From Bacilli bacterium (GTDB lineage Bacteria; Bacillota_I; Bacilli_A; RF39; UBA660), in assembly GCA_900758495.1 (NCBI GenBank), contig CAAERO010000041.1, positions 1 to 64,000 on the forward strand: 64,000 nt of DNA, in the 5' to 3' direction. The notes beneath the pieces were generated by a model. It had not been told where the DNA came from. It ran no database searches and worked only from the letters and a program-made list of their open reading frames with translations. Numbering within the stretch: position 1 is the stretch's first letter; every line of letters begins with the position of its first letter. This document shows positions 44,218 through 53,477 of the stretch, piece by piece. A program made the position numbers and the translations under genes.

Positions 44218-45723
44218 ATGAAATCATTAATAGAAAAGATTTTTAATACTAAAATATCAACTAGTTATATGTTTATTTTATTTGGAGTAAGTGCTTTGAT
44301 GTTAACAGGATACTTTTCTTATGCTTGGTTTACAGTACAGGGAGTACAACAATATAGTGTAGTAACAGGTAACTTAAATGGAACAGTAGCAATCGGAACA
44401 AGCTCTGTAGCAATTAATGGTCAAGGAGTAATAACTTATACTCCAACAACAGATAGTGACACTATCACTTTAACAGTAAAAAATACAAATGATAGAACAG
44501 TTAAAAACTCAATCTATTATTACAATCTATCAGATAGTTCAATTGAAATAGGTTACGCTTCTGATAGTCCAACTATCCCAAATACTACAGGAGTATCAGT
44601 AGCTCAAAATAACACATTAACATATAAGATAAAAATAAATAATGCTAAAGGTAAACAAATTAAAATAGGTTCATCAATAGGATTAAATAATTCTAATTTA
44701 ACACTACCTAGTGGAACAACAGCATTCTCATTATTAAAAGATTCAACAGGAGCAGAAACATTAGTAGCAAAAGCAAATCCAGAAACATTAGATTATAATA
44801 ATGCTACTACTGACCAAAAGAATCAAATGTGGGCATTCACACATGAAGCAACAGAACAATTAAAAGCAACAACAGATTATAGATATATAGGAGCAAATCC
44901 TAATAACTATGTTAAATTCAATGATGAATTATGGAGAATCATCGGAGTATTTGATGTAGATGATGAAACAGGAAATGTGGAAAAAAGAATGAAAATCATA
45001 AGAAATGAGTCAATAGGTGGTTATTCATGGGATAATAAAGACACATCTACAGGTGCAGAAAATGATTATGGAACAAATAACTGGCTTGTAGCAAGATTAA
45101 ATTATCTATTAAACCCAGGACATGAAAGTGAAACTTACGGAGGGAGCTTATACTGGAATAGAAAGAGTGGAACATGTTATGCAGGATTTAATAATGCCAC
45201 AACACAATGTGATTTTACTTCTAATGGTCTAACAGACGAAGCAAAATCGATGATAGGAGATGCAAAGTGGTACCTAGGAGGAATTTCAAGTTATACTAGT
45301 TCATCAAATGGACTAGCATCACATTTTTATAGTTATGAAAGAGGAACAACAGTATATAGTGGAAGAAATACAAATTGGACAGGAAAAGTAGGATTAATGT
45401 ACCCAAGTGACTATGGATATGCGACAAGTGGAGGAAGTAGTACAAATAGAGCAAGCTGTATGGCAAAAGAATTATACAATTGGGATAGTACTAACTATAG
45501 TGATTGTAAAAACAATGACTGGCTTTATAATTCATCCGCAGGACAATGGACAATTAGCCCACTTGTCGCTAGTTCTGTTTTCCGTATTGTTACTGATGGC
45601 TTTGTCGACGTAGCCTATTATGCTAGTCTTACTTATGCTGTTCGTCCAGTCGTACATCTAAAATCCACAATTAAGATAACTTCTGGAACAGGTAGTTCTA
45701 CTGATCCATTTATATTAGGATAG
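44218..45723 (+). CDS. Secreted/anchored surface protein with DGR-like variable region
   Basis: The 501-aa protein has an N-terminal hydrophobic helix (about residues 17-37) followed by S-Y-A-W-F-T-V, like TasA/CalY-type or pilin-like exported proteins. A beta-rich Thr/Asn domain (about 40-190) follows. It then shares with the 18982 protein: Y-R-Y-I-G-A-N-P-N-N-Y-V, E-L-W-R-I-I-G-V-F-D, G-G-S-L-Y-W-N, K-W-Y-L-G-G, E-R-G-T-T-V-Y and Y-P-S-D-Y-G-Y-A-T-S-G. The end has W-T-I-S-P (Trp444), a variable stretch (about residues 449-475) and V-R-P-V-V-H-L-K (Arg476). Surface binding is the likely role, with unknown partner. It has its own structured leader and terminator. The codon use is more A-rich than in housekeeping neighbours except in the variable block. 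Confidence 0.8.
   Translation: MKSLIEKIFNTKISTSYMFILFGVSALMLTGYFSYAWFTVQGVQQYSVVTGNLNGTVAIGTSSVAINGQGVITYTPTTDSDTITLTVKNTNDRTVKNSIYYYNLSDSSIEIGYASDSPTIPNTTGVSVAQNNTLTYKIKINNAKGKQIKIGSSIGLNNSNLTLPSGTTAFSLLKDSTGAETLVAKANPETLDYNNATTDQKNQMWAFTHEATEQLKATTDYRYIGANPNNYVKFNDELWRIIGVFDVDDETGNVEKRMKIIRNESIGGYSWDNKDTSTGAENDYGTNNWLVARLNYLLNPGHESETYGGSLYWNRKSGTCYAGFNNATTQCDFTSNGLTDEAKSMIGDAKWYLGGISSYTSSSNGLASHFYSYERGTTVYSGRNTNWTGKVGLMYPSDYGYATSGGSSTNRASCMAKELYNWDSTNYSDCKNNDWLYNSSAGQWTISPLVASSVFRIVTDGFVDVAYYASLTYAVRPVVHLKSTIKITSGTGSSTDPFILG
45550..45642 (+). other. Candidate variable region (DGR-like) in the C-terminus of the third surface protein
   Basis: A is about 23 of 120 in 45541-45660 (19%) by count, against 21 of 60 just before (35%) and 22 of 60 just after (37%). 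NNC codons (AGC, GTC, TTC, GGC, GTC, GAC, GCC) cluster here. The block lies between W-T-I-S-P and R-P-V. The 3' boundary sequence CGTCCAGT is shared with the first surface gene (1251-1258 and 45643-45650). Confidence 0.5.
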
Positions 45724-45728
45724 AGATT

Positions 45729-45752
45729 AAGGTCAAAGATTGGACCTTTTTT
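45729..45752 (+). terminator. Terminator of the third surface-protein gene
   Basis: AAGGTC (45729-45734) pairs with GACCTT (45743-45748), followed by T residues. Confidence 0.8.
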
Positions 45753-45772
45753 CTTTTTTTCTAAAAAATATA

Positions 45773-45802
45773 TTGACGAATATTTGTTCTATGAAATATA
45801 AT
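45773..45802 (+). promoter_or_regulatory. Promoter of addBA
   Basis: TTGACG (45773-45778), 18 bases, TATAAT (45797-45802). Confidence 0.75.
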
Positions 45803-45835
45803 TGAATTATCTATTTGATTGGAAAGGAAATAACT

Positions 45836-48106
45836 ATGAAGTTTAGTGATAATTTATATTATATAGTACCTAATAAATTAAAAGAATCTATATTGGAAAA
45901 ATTGTCTTTAATGGATAAGATTTATGATATACATTTTGATACATTAGAAGAATTTCAGGAAAAATATATCTGTAAGATAAAAAAAGAAGCGCTTGTTTAT
46001 TTGCTAGAATTAGGTGATAGCTTAGATATTATTAACTCTTATCTAAAAGTATTACCTAGTATCGATATTAATAAAGAATATAGTTCTAAAAAATTAAAGT
46101 TTTTAAAAGAAAGAAAACAATTATTAATAGATAATAACTTATTTATTGATATTAATGATTATACTTATTTAAAAGATAAAGAAATAATTGTGATGGGTTA
46201 TCCTTTTATTGATGATTACTTATTAAATATCTTTGAAAAACTTAATGCTAGAGTAGTAATAGGTGAAGAAAATTGTAATATTAAAGAAGTGTATGAGTAT
46301 AAGACTAAAAAGGAAGAAATAGTAGCTTTAGCTATTAGAATAAGAGATTTAAATAAGAACAATATTCCTTATAGTAATATTTATATTGCTGGGGTAGATG
46401 ATGATAGTAAGTTTTTAATAGAAGATATATTTAAAGATTTTGATATACCTTATCAAGAAGAAGGTGTTTCCTTTTTAACTACTATTACTGGAAAGAAATA
46501 TTTAGATAGTAAAGATTTGAGTGTTATTAAAGATGCTGATTTATTAAAAAGAATAATTAAAATAGAAGAAGACTTGTCTTGCTTTGAAGATAGTAAATAC
46601 TATGATTTACTGTTAGAAAATGAATTAGAGAAAGTTAAAGTACCTTGTAAGAAAGAAATCGATAGCGTTAAGTTTTTAGAAGAGGTATTTGAAGTGCCTT
46701 ATCTTCTTAGTGATGATGATTATCTATTTCTTATATCATTAGTACAAAATAAATATCCGAAGATATATAAAGATGATGATTATTTGTCTGATAAACAAAA
46801 GAAGAGTCTTGGTTTAATAACTAGTATGGAGAAGAATAAGAATAGTAAATATGCTTTCCTATATTCTTTATCTACGGTTAAGAATTTTACTTGTAGTTAT
46901 GCTTTATCAACATTACAAGATGAATGGCTGGCATCATCTATCTTTTCGGAATATAATGTTGTTACTAAATATGATGATACTTATCTTTCTGAATATAGTG
47001 ATAAATACAATCGAAAGTATCTAGGAGAGTTACTTGATAACTATTATATGTATGGAGAAAAAGGAAAAGATTTAGATTTATTATTTCCTTATTATCATTT
47101 CTTTGATTATGAAACTTATGAACATGATTTTAATAGTTTTAATATACCAAAAGAAGAACTAGTTTTATCTTACTCTAGTATTGATGATTATGCTTTATGT
47201 CCATTTAAGTATTATTTAAAATATATCTTGAAATTAGATGAGTTTGAAGAAAGTTTCTCCCAGAAATTAGGAATTGTTTATCATGCTGTATTATCATCAT
47301 CTTATAAAGAGAACTTTGATTTTGAGAAGAGTTTTACTTATCAAAAGAATAAATTAGAATGGAGTAGTAAAGAAGAATACTTTATCAGTAAATTAAAAGA
47401 TGAACTTAAGTTAGTTATTGGTTGGAATAAAGAAATGGAGTTTCATTCAGGACTTACTACACCATTACTTGAAAAAAGAATAGTATTAGATTTAGGGGAT
47501 GATATAAAAGTTAAAGGCTTTATTGATAAGATACTATTAAGAGAAAAAGATGGTAAGACTTATTATGCTATTTTTGATTATAAGACAGGTAAGATAAGTT
47601 TTAATCTTGATTATTTGGATTATGGCTTGCATCTTCAACTTCCTATTTATGCTTATTTACTAGAAAAGAGTAATCAAGATAAAAAAATGGAATTAGCAGG
47701 ACTGTTTTATCAGATGTTATTAGTTAAAAATAATGATATAGAAGAGCGAAAGAAAAGTTTAAAAGTGTTTGGAATAGTAAATGATGATATGTCTACTTTA
47801 GAACTATTAGATGAAGAATATGAAAACAGTAATTGGATTAAGAATTTATCTGTTACTAAAACGGGTAGTTTATCAAGATATTTAAAAACTATAACCGAGG
47901 AAACTAAAAAAGAGATGTTTGAGAGTATTGAAAAAACGATTCTTTCCTTTGCTACTGGTATTAGAAATTGTAATTATACTATTAGTCCTAAGATTGAAAA
48001 TAAAATAAATATCAGTTGTATGTACTGTCCTTTTGCTTCTATTTGTTATCATGAGAAGAAAGACGAAATAATTATTGAAAAGAAAGAAAAAGAGGTGACT
48101 AGCTAA
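45836..48106 (+). CDS. addB: Short AddB-like nuclease subunit
   Basis: It is the partner of AddA in double-strand-break end resection. The 756-aa protein is much shorter than AddB of B. subtilis (about 1166 aa), and I see no Walker A motif at its N-terminus, which is degenerate helicase-like. The C-terminal RecB-type nuclease has Y-S-S-I-D-D-Y-A-L-C-P-F-K-Y-Y (Cys455), K-G-F-I-D-K-I, F-D-Y-K-T-G-K (about residue 580) and a late Cys cluster C-M-Y-C-P-F-A-S-I-C (residues about 728-737), the four-Cys iron-sulphur site of AddB. The start at 45836 follows GGAAAGGA; a TTG at 45815 overlaps it. The stop overlaps the addA start (TAATG). Confidence 0.8.
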   Translation: MKFSDNLYYIVPNKLKESILEKLSLMDKIYDIHFDTLEEFQEKYICKIKKEALVYLLELGDSLDIINSYLKVLPSIDINKEYSSKKLKFLKERKQLLIDNNLFIDINDYTYLKDKEIIVMGYPFIDDYLLNIFEKLNARVVIGEENCNIKEVYEYKTKKEEIVALAIRIRDLNKNNIPYSNIYIAGVDDDSKFLIEDIFKDFDIPYQEEGVSFLTTITGKKYLDSKDLSVIKDADLLKRIIKIEEDLSCFEDSKYYDLLLENELEKVKVPCKKEIDSVKFLEEVFEVPYLLSDDDYLFLISLVQNKYPKIYKDDDYLSDKQKKSLGLITSMEKNKNSKYAFLYSLSTVKNFTCSYALSTLQDEWLASSIFSEYNVVTKYDDTYLSEYSDKYNRKYLGELLDNYYMYGEKGKDLDLLFPYYHFFDYETYEHDFNSFNIPKEELVLSYSSIDDYALCPFKYYLKYILKLDEFEESFSQKLGIVYHAVLSSSYKENFDFEKSFTYQKNKLEWSSKEEYFISKLKDELKLVIGWNKEMEFHSGLTTPLLEKRIVLDLGDDIKVKGFIDKILLREKDGKTYYAIFDYKTGKISFNLDYLDYGLHLQLPIYAYLLEKSNQDKKMELAGLFYQMLLVKNNDIEERKKSLKVFGIVNDDMSTLELLDEEYENSNWIKNLSVTKTGSLSRYLKTITEETKKEMFESIEKTILSFATGIRNCNYTISPKIENKINISCMYCPFASICYHEKKDEIIIEKKEKEVTS

Positions 48107-51100
48107 TGCCTAAGTTTACAGAAGAACAACAAAGAGCGATTGATTTAGAAGGAGAAAATATTTTAGTAAGTGCTGGAGCAGGAAGCGGGAAAACAGCAGT
48201 CTTATCAGAACGTGTTTTAAGAAAAGTAACGGAAGGTGTTCCTGTTAATCAACTTTTAATATTAACATTCACTAAAAAAGCAGCTAGTGAGATGAAAGAG
48301 AGAATTAGAAAAAAATTAAGAAAAGCTAATCTTACTAAGCAGTTAGAACTATTAGATAGTAGTTTTATAACTACTTTTGATGCATATTCGATGGCGATAG
48401 TAAAAAAGTATGCTGATACTTTAAATATTTCTCGTAATTTAGAAGTAATGGATGATGTTATTTTATCTTTAAAAGAAGATGAAATATTAGAAGAGATATT
48501 TAATGAATATTATGTTAATAAAGATGAGAGATTTTATCACTTTTTAGATGCTTTTACCTTTAAAGATGATAAAGAAATTAAAAATAAAATTAAGAAAATA
48601 CTAGCATCTTTAGATTTAGTACTTGACCTTGATAGTTATTTAGATAGTTACTTGGATAACTACTATAAAAAAGAAAACCTTTATAAGTATCTTAATGAAT
48701 ATTTAGAATTAATTACGGAAAAAGATAGATATTTAAAAGAATTAATTAATGATTTTTTACGAATGATTGATGATAAATACCATGCTAAAGTTATTGATAT
48801 TATTAGTAATTATCTTAATAGTAATAATTATAAAGAAATAAAGGAAACTTTGGATTTTAAAATACCTAACTTACCTAAGGGTAGTGAAGAAGAAGCTAAA
48901 AATTTAAAGAAAACTATTAATGAAAGACAAGAAGAGTTAAAGAATTTAATGATTTATGATGAAGAAGCTGATTACATTAAATCTTTAGAAAATACTTATC
49001 CTTATGTTTCTATGCTTTTAGAAATCATTAATAAACTACGACTTAGAGTATGGAACTTTAAGATGAGTGAGAATGCTTATACCTTTTTAGATATTGAAAA
49101 ATTAGCGATTAAATTAGTTAAAGAATATGAAGAAGTAAGAGAAGAATTAAAAAATAGTTATCAAGAGATATTAATAGATGAGTATCAAGATACTAATGAT
49201 ATTCAAGAAACTTTCATCTCTTATATAGCTAAAAATAATGTTTATATGGTAGGAGATATTAAACAATCAATTTATCGTTTTAGAAATGCTAATCCTATGT
49301 TATTCCAAGAAAAGTATGATAATTATAAAGTTCATAATGGTGGAACTGTAATTGACTTATCAAAAAACTTTCGTAGTAGAAGAGAAGTAATTGATACAAT
49401 TAATAATTTATTTTGTCATATAATGGATCAAGATATTGGTGGAGCTAATTATCTTGATGGGCATGCTATGATATTTGGTAATTTAACTTATGAGGATAAA
49501 GCTCATGTAGATGATAACTGTGATATGGAAATATTAACTTATAATGATGAAGATAAGACTTTTGATACAAGAGAAAAAGAAGCTTTCTTAATTGCAAGTG
49601 ATATTAAAAAGCAAATAGCATCTAAAAGATTAGTATTTGATAAAGATAAAGAAATATTAAGAGAAGTTGATTATCAAGATATTGCTATATTACTTGATAG
49701 GTCGACTGACTTTACTTTATATAAACAAGTATTTGAATATTTAGGAATACCAATCACTTTATGGCAAAGTGAAAATGCTAAGGCTTCTTATGATTTAGAA
49801 ATAGTTAAGAATTTATTCTTGCTTGGGAAGAAAATATATCTAAATGAATATGATACCTTATTTAAACTAACTTATACCTCCCTTGCTAGGAGTTTCTTAT
49901 ATAGTATGTCTGATGCTGATATTTATCATACAATAATGGAAAATAAGTATAAAGAAACTAAACTATATCAAGACTTTTTCAATCTTATTAAAGAATATGA
50001 GATACTTTCTCCAATCAGTTATTTTAATAAAATATTAGAAATAACTGATTATACTAATAAATTGACTAAGATTGGTAAAGTAGCTGTTTATAGGTCAAGA
50101 GTAGAATACTTTTATAAAATGATTAGTAATTTAGAAAAGAAAAATAAAGATTTATTAGAAGTTACTGATTATTTAGAAAGCTTATGTAATACGGAATTAG
50201 AAGTTAAATTATCTTTATCTAAAAGTGATAGTAATAGTGTTAAAGTAATGACGATTCATACTTCAAAAGGACTTGAGTATCCATTATGTTACTTTGCTGG
50301 TTTTTCTAAGAAATTTAATGATGCTGATAATAAAGAGACAGTTTTCTTTGATAGAAATTATGGTATTGTTATACCTGATATAGAAAAAGATACGGATTTA
50401 ATAACTAAAAGATTAGTAGTTACTAAAAATAGAAAAGAAGATATTAGTGAAAAGATAAGACTATTTTATGTGGCATTAACACGAGCTAGAGAAAAAATAA
50501 TTATTGTTATGAAAGAACAAGAAGAAATAAAAGAAATGGTAGATATTATACCAAGAGAAGAAAGACTTAATTATCATTCTTTTATGGATATGATGATAAG
50601 TGTTTTAGAAGAGTTTAGTAGTAATGTTACTAATATTAGTGAAATACCAGCTATTAGTAAAGCTTATTTAAGTCGTAAAGAAATAGTTAAAGAAGCTAAA
50701 GGAGAATTATTACCTTTAACATTTATTAAATCTAACTATCAAGTAGGAGAAGAAGAACAAGTTAAATTTTCTAAAGAAACGGTAGTTAAAAGAACAAAAG
50801 AAGAAAAGGAAGCAATGGAGTATGGGGTTCATATTCATGAGTTGTTTGAAAGATTAGATATTAAAAATAAAATATTACCAGATAATATTAGTATAAGAGA
50901 AGAAAAGTTGTTAAAGGTTTTTCTAGAAAATGACTTTTTTAAAAAATATAGTGATATGAAAGTAGTTAAAGAATATGAATTTATTACTAAAGAAGATAAT
51001 TATAAATTACATGGTAAGATTGACTTATTATTAATAAATGATACTTCTAGTATAATAGTTGATTATAAATTAAGAAATGTTACTGATAAAGCTTATTTAA

Positions 51101-51204
51101 AGCAGTTAGCAGGTTATAAAAAAGTAATAGAAAAGAAACTGTCCTTACCAGTTACTTGTTATTTATATTCTATTTTAGATTCTGAATTTATAAGAGTGAT
51201 ATAA
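48106..51204 (+). CDS. addA: ATP-dependent helicase/nuclease subunit A
   Basis: UvrD-like superfamily 1 helicase with a C-terminal nuclease, the motor of the AddAB recombination-repair complex. Motif I is S-A-G-A-G-S-G-K-T (residues about 22-30), Ia L-T-F-T-K-K-A-A, II L-I-D-E-Y-Q-D-T, III G-D-I-K-Q-S-I-Y-R-F, V T-I-H-T-S-K-G-L-E-Y and VI V-A-L-T-R-A-R-E. The nuclease at the end has G-K-I-D-L-L and I-V-D-Y-K-L-R (about residue 984). At 1032 aa it is a little shorter than the usual 1200. It is coupled to addB. Confidence 0.93.
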   Translation: MPKFTEEQQRAIDLEGENILVSAGAGSGKTAVLSERVLRKVTEGVPVNQLLILTFTKKAASEMKERIRKKLRKANLTKQLELLDSSFITTFDAYSMAIVKKYADTLNISRNLEVMDDVILSLKEDEILEEIFNEYYVNKDERFYHFLDAFTFKDDKEIKNKIKKILASLDLVLDLDSYLDSYLDNYYKKENLYKYLNEYLELITEKDRYLKELINDFLRMIDDKYHAKVIDIISNYLNSNNYKEIKETLDFKIPNLPKGSEEEAKNLKKTINERQEELKNLMIYDEEADYIKSLENTYPYVSMLLEIINKLRLRVWNFKMSENAYTFLDIEKLAIKLVKEYEEVREELKNSYQEILIDEYQDTNDIQETFISYIAKNNVYMVGDIKQSIYRFRNANPMLFQEKYDNYKVHNGGTVIDLSKNFRSRREVIDTINNLFCHIMDQDIGGANYLDGHAMIFGNLTYEDKAHVDDNCDMEILTYNDEDKTFDTREKEAFLIASDIKKQIASKRLVFDKDKEILREVDYQDIAILLDRSTDFTLYKQVFEYLGIPITLWQSENAKASYDLEIVKNLFLLGKKIYLNEYDTLFKLTYTSLARSFLYSMSDADIYHTIMENKYKETKLYQDFFNLIKEYEILSPISYFNKILEITDYTNKLTKIGKVAVYRSRVEYFYKMISNLEKKNKDLLEVTDYLESLCNTELEVKLSLSKSDSNSVKVMTIHTSKGLEYPLCYFAGFSKKFNDADNKETVFFDRNYGIVIPDIEKDTDLITKRLVVTKNRKEDISEKIRLFYVALTRAREKIIIVMKEQEEIKEMVDIIPREERLNYHSFMDMMISVLEEFSSNVTNISEIPAISKAYLSRKEIVKEAKGELLPLTFIKSNYQVGEEEQVKFSKETVVKRTKEEKEAMEYGVHIHELFERLDIKNKILPDNISIREEKLLKVFLENDFFKKYSDMKVVKEYEFITKEDNYKLHGKIDLLLINDTSSIIVDYKLRNVTDKAYLKQLAGYKKVIEKKLSLPVTCYLYSILDSEFIRVI

Positions 51205-51307
51205 GTAGTGAAATTAGCTTTATGTTTATAATTTACTTTTGATAAAGTATCAACTCTTAGTAGTATTTTTTTAAATTTTATAGTATCCTTTAATAAAGGA
51301 GGTATAT

Positions 51308-51727
51308 GTGACAGAAGTATGGTTGATTTTCTTTGTTATTTTAGTAATAATAGAACTTATAACTGTTAACCTAGTAACAATTTGGTTTGCTTTAGGAGCT
51401 TTAATAACTTCACTAGTTAGTTTGTATACTACTGATACAGTAATATTATTAGCTTTCTTTGTAATAACATCTTTACTACTATTAATATTAACCAAACCAG
51501 TAGTTAAAAAGCTAAAAGTAAAAAAGGTAGTTGCTACTAATCTTGACCAAGTAATTGGTAAAACAGGAATTGTTAGTGTTCCTATTGAAAAAGATAAAAT
51601 AGGTGAAGTTAAAGTTCTTGGAAAAACTTGGAGTGCTTATAGTGATAAAGAAATATCAAAAGATAAAAAAGTAAAAATACTATCTATTAGTGGGGTAAAA
51701 CTAAAGGTAGAAGAAAAGGAAGAGTGA
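51308..51727 (+). CDS. NfeD-family membrane protein
   Basis: The 139-aa protein has two or three membrane helices (about residues 3-70) followed by a small OB-fold domain (V-I-G-K-T-G-I-V ... V-L-G-K-T-W-S-A-Y-S) typical of NfeD. NfeD proteins pair with SPFH/stomatin-type proteins and may help membrane-protein quality or microdomain organisation. A GTG start at 51308 follows AAAGGAGG. It lies 7 bases before the SPFH gene, an operon seen across bacteria. It lacks the N-terminal protease-like part of long NfeD. Confidence 0.88.
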   Translation: MTEVWLIFFVILVIIELITVNLVTIWFALGALITSLVSLYTTDTVILLAFFVITSLLLLILTKPVVKKLKVKKVVATNLDQVIGKTGIVSVPIEKDKIGEVKVLGKTWSAYSDKEISKDKKVKILSISGVKLKVEEKEE

Positions 51728-51734
51728 TTTATTT

Positions 51735-52622
51735 ATGTTATGGCTTATTTTAATTATTGTTTTAGTGATTGTGGTACTTGGAATTAAGGTAATACCTCAA
51801 TCAGAAGCAAAGGTAATTGAAAGACTTGGTACTTATTACCAAACTTTAGGTACTGGTCCTCATTATGTGGTGCCTTTTATTGATAGAATAGCTAATACAG
51901 TTACTTTAAAAGAAATTGTAAAGGACTTTGCACCACAACCAGTTATTACAAAAGACAATGTAACTATGCAAATAGATACAGTTGTTTACTTTCAAATAAC
52001 TGATCCAAAGTTATATACTTATGGAATAGAAAATCCGATTAATGCAATAGAAAATTTAACAGCAACAACACTTAGAAATATTATTGGAGAATTAGAACTT
52101 GATCAAACTTTAACGTCACGTGACATAATCAATTCTAAAATGCGTTCTATTCTTGATGAAGCTACTGATCCATGGGGTATCAAAGTTAATAGAGTAGAAG
52201 TTAAAAACATTATTCCTCCAAGGGATATTCAAGAAGCAATGGAGAAACAAATGCGTGCTGAACGTGAACGTCGTGAGAAAATTCTTCAAGCAGAAGGTGA
52301 GAAAAAAGCAGCTGTATTAATTGCTGAAGGAGAAAAGGAAAGTACTATTTTAAGAGCAGAAGCTAAAAAAGAAGCACAAATTAGAGAAGCAAGTGGTAAA
52401 GCAGAAGCGATTATGAAAGTAAAAGAAGCAGAAGCTGAAGGAATTAAATTAATTAAAGCAGCAAAAGCAGATGAAGCAGTACTAAAATTAAGAAGTTATG
52501 AAGCAATGGTAAATGTTGCTAATGGAACAGCTACTAAAATAATTGTTCCTAGTGATTTACAAAACTTAGTAACAGCTGGTTCTATATTAAAAGAAACTAT
52601 GAAAGAAGATAGCAAAAATTAA
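51735..52622 (+). CDS. SPFH/Band 7 (stomatin-like) membrane protein
   Basis: The 295-aa protein has one N-terminal membrane helix, then a Band 7 domain with V-I-P-Q-S-E-A-K-V-I-E-R-L-G and G-P-H-Y-V-V-P-F-I-D-R. A coiled-coil with repeated A-E-G-E-K and A-E-A-K (about residues 175-250) follows, typical for QmcA/YbbK-type proteins. It is thought to form oligomeric rings that scaffold membrane microdomains and affect membrane proteases such as FtsH. It is co-transcribed with the NfeD-type gene. Confidence 0.92.
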   Translation: MLWLILIIVLVIVVLGIKVIPQSEAKVIERLGTYYQTLGTGPHYVVPFIDRIANTVTLKEIVKDFAPQPVITKDNVTMQIDTVVYFQITDPKLYTYGIENPINAIENLTATTLRNIIGELELDQTLTSRDIINSKMRSILDEATDPWGIKVNRVEVKNIIPPRDIQEAMEKQMRAERERREKILQAEGEKKAAVLIAEGEKESTILRAEAKKEAQIREASGKAEAIMKVKEAEAEGIKLIKAAKADEAVLKLRSYEAMVNVANGTATKIIVPSDLQNLVTAGSILKETMKEDSKN

Positions 52623-52634
52623 TTGCTATCTTTT
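52607..52634 (+). terminator. Terminator of the nfeD-SPFH operon
   Basis: AGATAGCA (52607-52614) pairs with TGCTATCT (52624-52631), followed by T residues. It overlaps the stop codon. Confidence 0.8.
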
Positions 52635-52660
52635 AATTGCATTATTTAGTTGCTTTTTTC

Positions 52661-52689
52661 TTGAACTTAATCAATTAAAATAGTAGTAT
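52661..52689 (+). promoter_or_regulatory. Promoter of the first XRE regulator
   Basis: TTGAAC (52661-52666), 17 bases, TAGTAT (52684-52689). Confidence 0.5.
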
Positions 52690-52730
52690 AGAACGTGCGA
52701 ATGAAGGAAATGGAAGGATAATGATGTTAA

Positions 52731-53444
52731 ATGGTTGATAAAGATTATGAATTAAATATGAATGGAGTAGAAGAATTAATAAATTATCTAATACTATTAA
52801 GAAAGCAAAATAATGTATCAGAGGAAACTTTAGCAAAATATACAGGAATTACTAAACTTTGTATTAAAATGATTGAAGAAAGAAGAGTAAAAGTACCTAG
52901 ATTGGAAACTTTTCTTCAACTTAGTAGTTTTTGGTCATTAAAAGATGAACAAATAATAGAAATATATCAAGTATTATGTGATAAAAATAAACAACTGACA
53001 TTTACTACTAATGATAATTGGACAGTGCTAAAAAAAGTAGACATAGATAAGAGTGAACTTTATAGTTTATCAGAAAAATTAAAATATATTCGTAAATCAA
53101 AAAGATTAACTATGGTTGATATTAGTGAACAAACAGGTATTCTTGCTTCATCTATTAGTGGAATGGAAAATAAAAAAAGAGTCAATTCCTTGAATTTAAT
53201 TATTCCTTTATGTAAATTTTATGGTATAAAAAGTGATGAAGTACTTGACTTTTATCATAGAACATTAAAACAAACAAATAAGTTAAAACCGATAAATTTA
53301 GATGCTCTTAGTAAAGACCAATTAATAGAAATTATCTTAAATCAAGATTTAGAACCAGATAAATATTTTAGTGAAAAACAGAAAAAACTAACAAAAGTTA
53401 AGAACATACATTCTATAAATGTTGACAAAAGCAGAAAAATGTAG
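52731..53444 (+). CDS. Double-HTH XRE-family regulator 1
   Basis: The 237-aa protein has two helix-turn-helix units. One is near residues 20-70 (E-E-T-L-A-K-Y-T-G-I-T-K-L-C-I-K-M-I-E-E-R-R), the other near 115-165 (L-T-M-V-D-I-S-E-Q-T-G-I-L-A-S-S-I-S-G-M-E-N). A short helical C-terminus with L-S-K-D-Q-L-I-E-I-I-L follows. The arrangement is the same as in the next gene, so the two are paralogues. The first HTH is weaker (I-E-E-R-R-V). The ribosome site (GGAAGGA) is rather far from the ATG at 52731. It is a probable transcription factor with unknown targets. Confidence 0.75.
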   Translation: MVDKDYELNMNGVEELINYLILLRKQNNVSEETLAKYTGITKLCIKMIEERRVKVPRLETFLQLSSFWSLKDEQIIEIYQVLCDKNKQLTFTTNDNWTVLKKVDIDKSELYSLSEKLKYIRKSKRLTMVDISEQTGILASSISGMENKKRVNSLNLIIPLCKFYGIKSDEVLDFYHRTLKQTNKLKPINLDALSKDQLIEIILNQDLEPDKYFSEKQKKLTKVKNIHSINVDKSRKM

Positions 53445-53450
53445 TATTAT
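53422..53450 (+). promoter_or_regulatory. Promoter of the second XRE regulator inside the end of the first
   Basis: TTGACA (53422-53427), 17 bases, TATTAT (53445-53450). The -35 and most of the spacer are coding for the C-terminus of regulator 1. Confidence 0.8.
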
Positions 53451-53477
53451 ATGTGCCATAAAAAAGGGGGAATAAAT

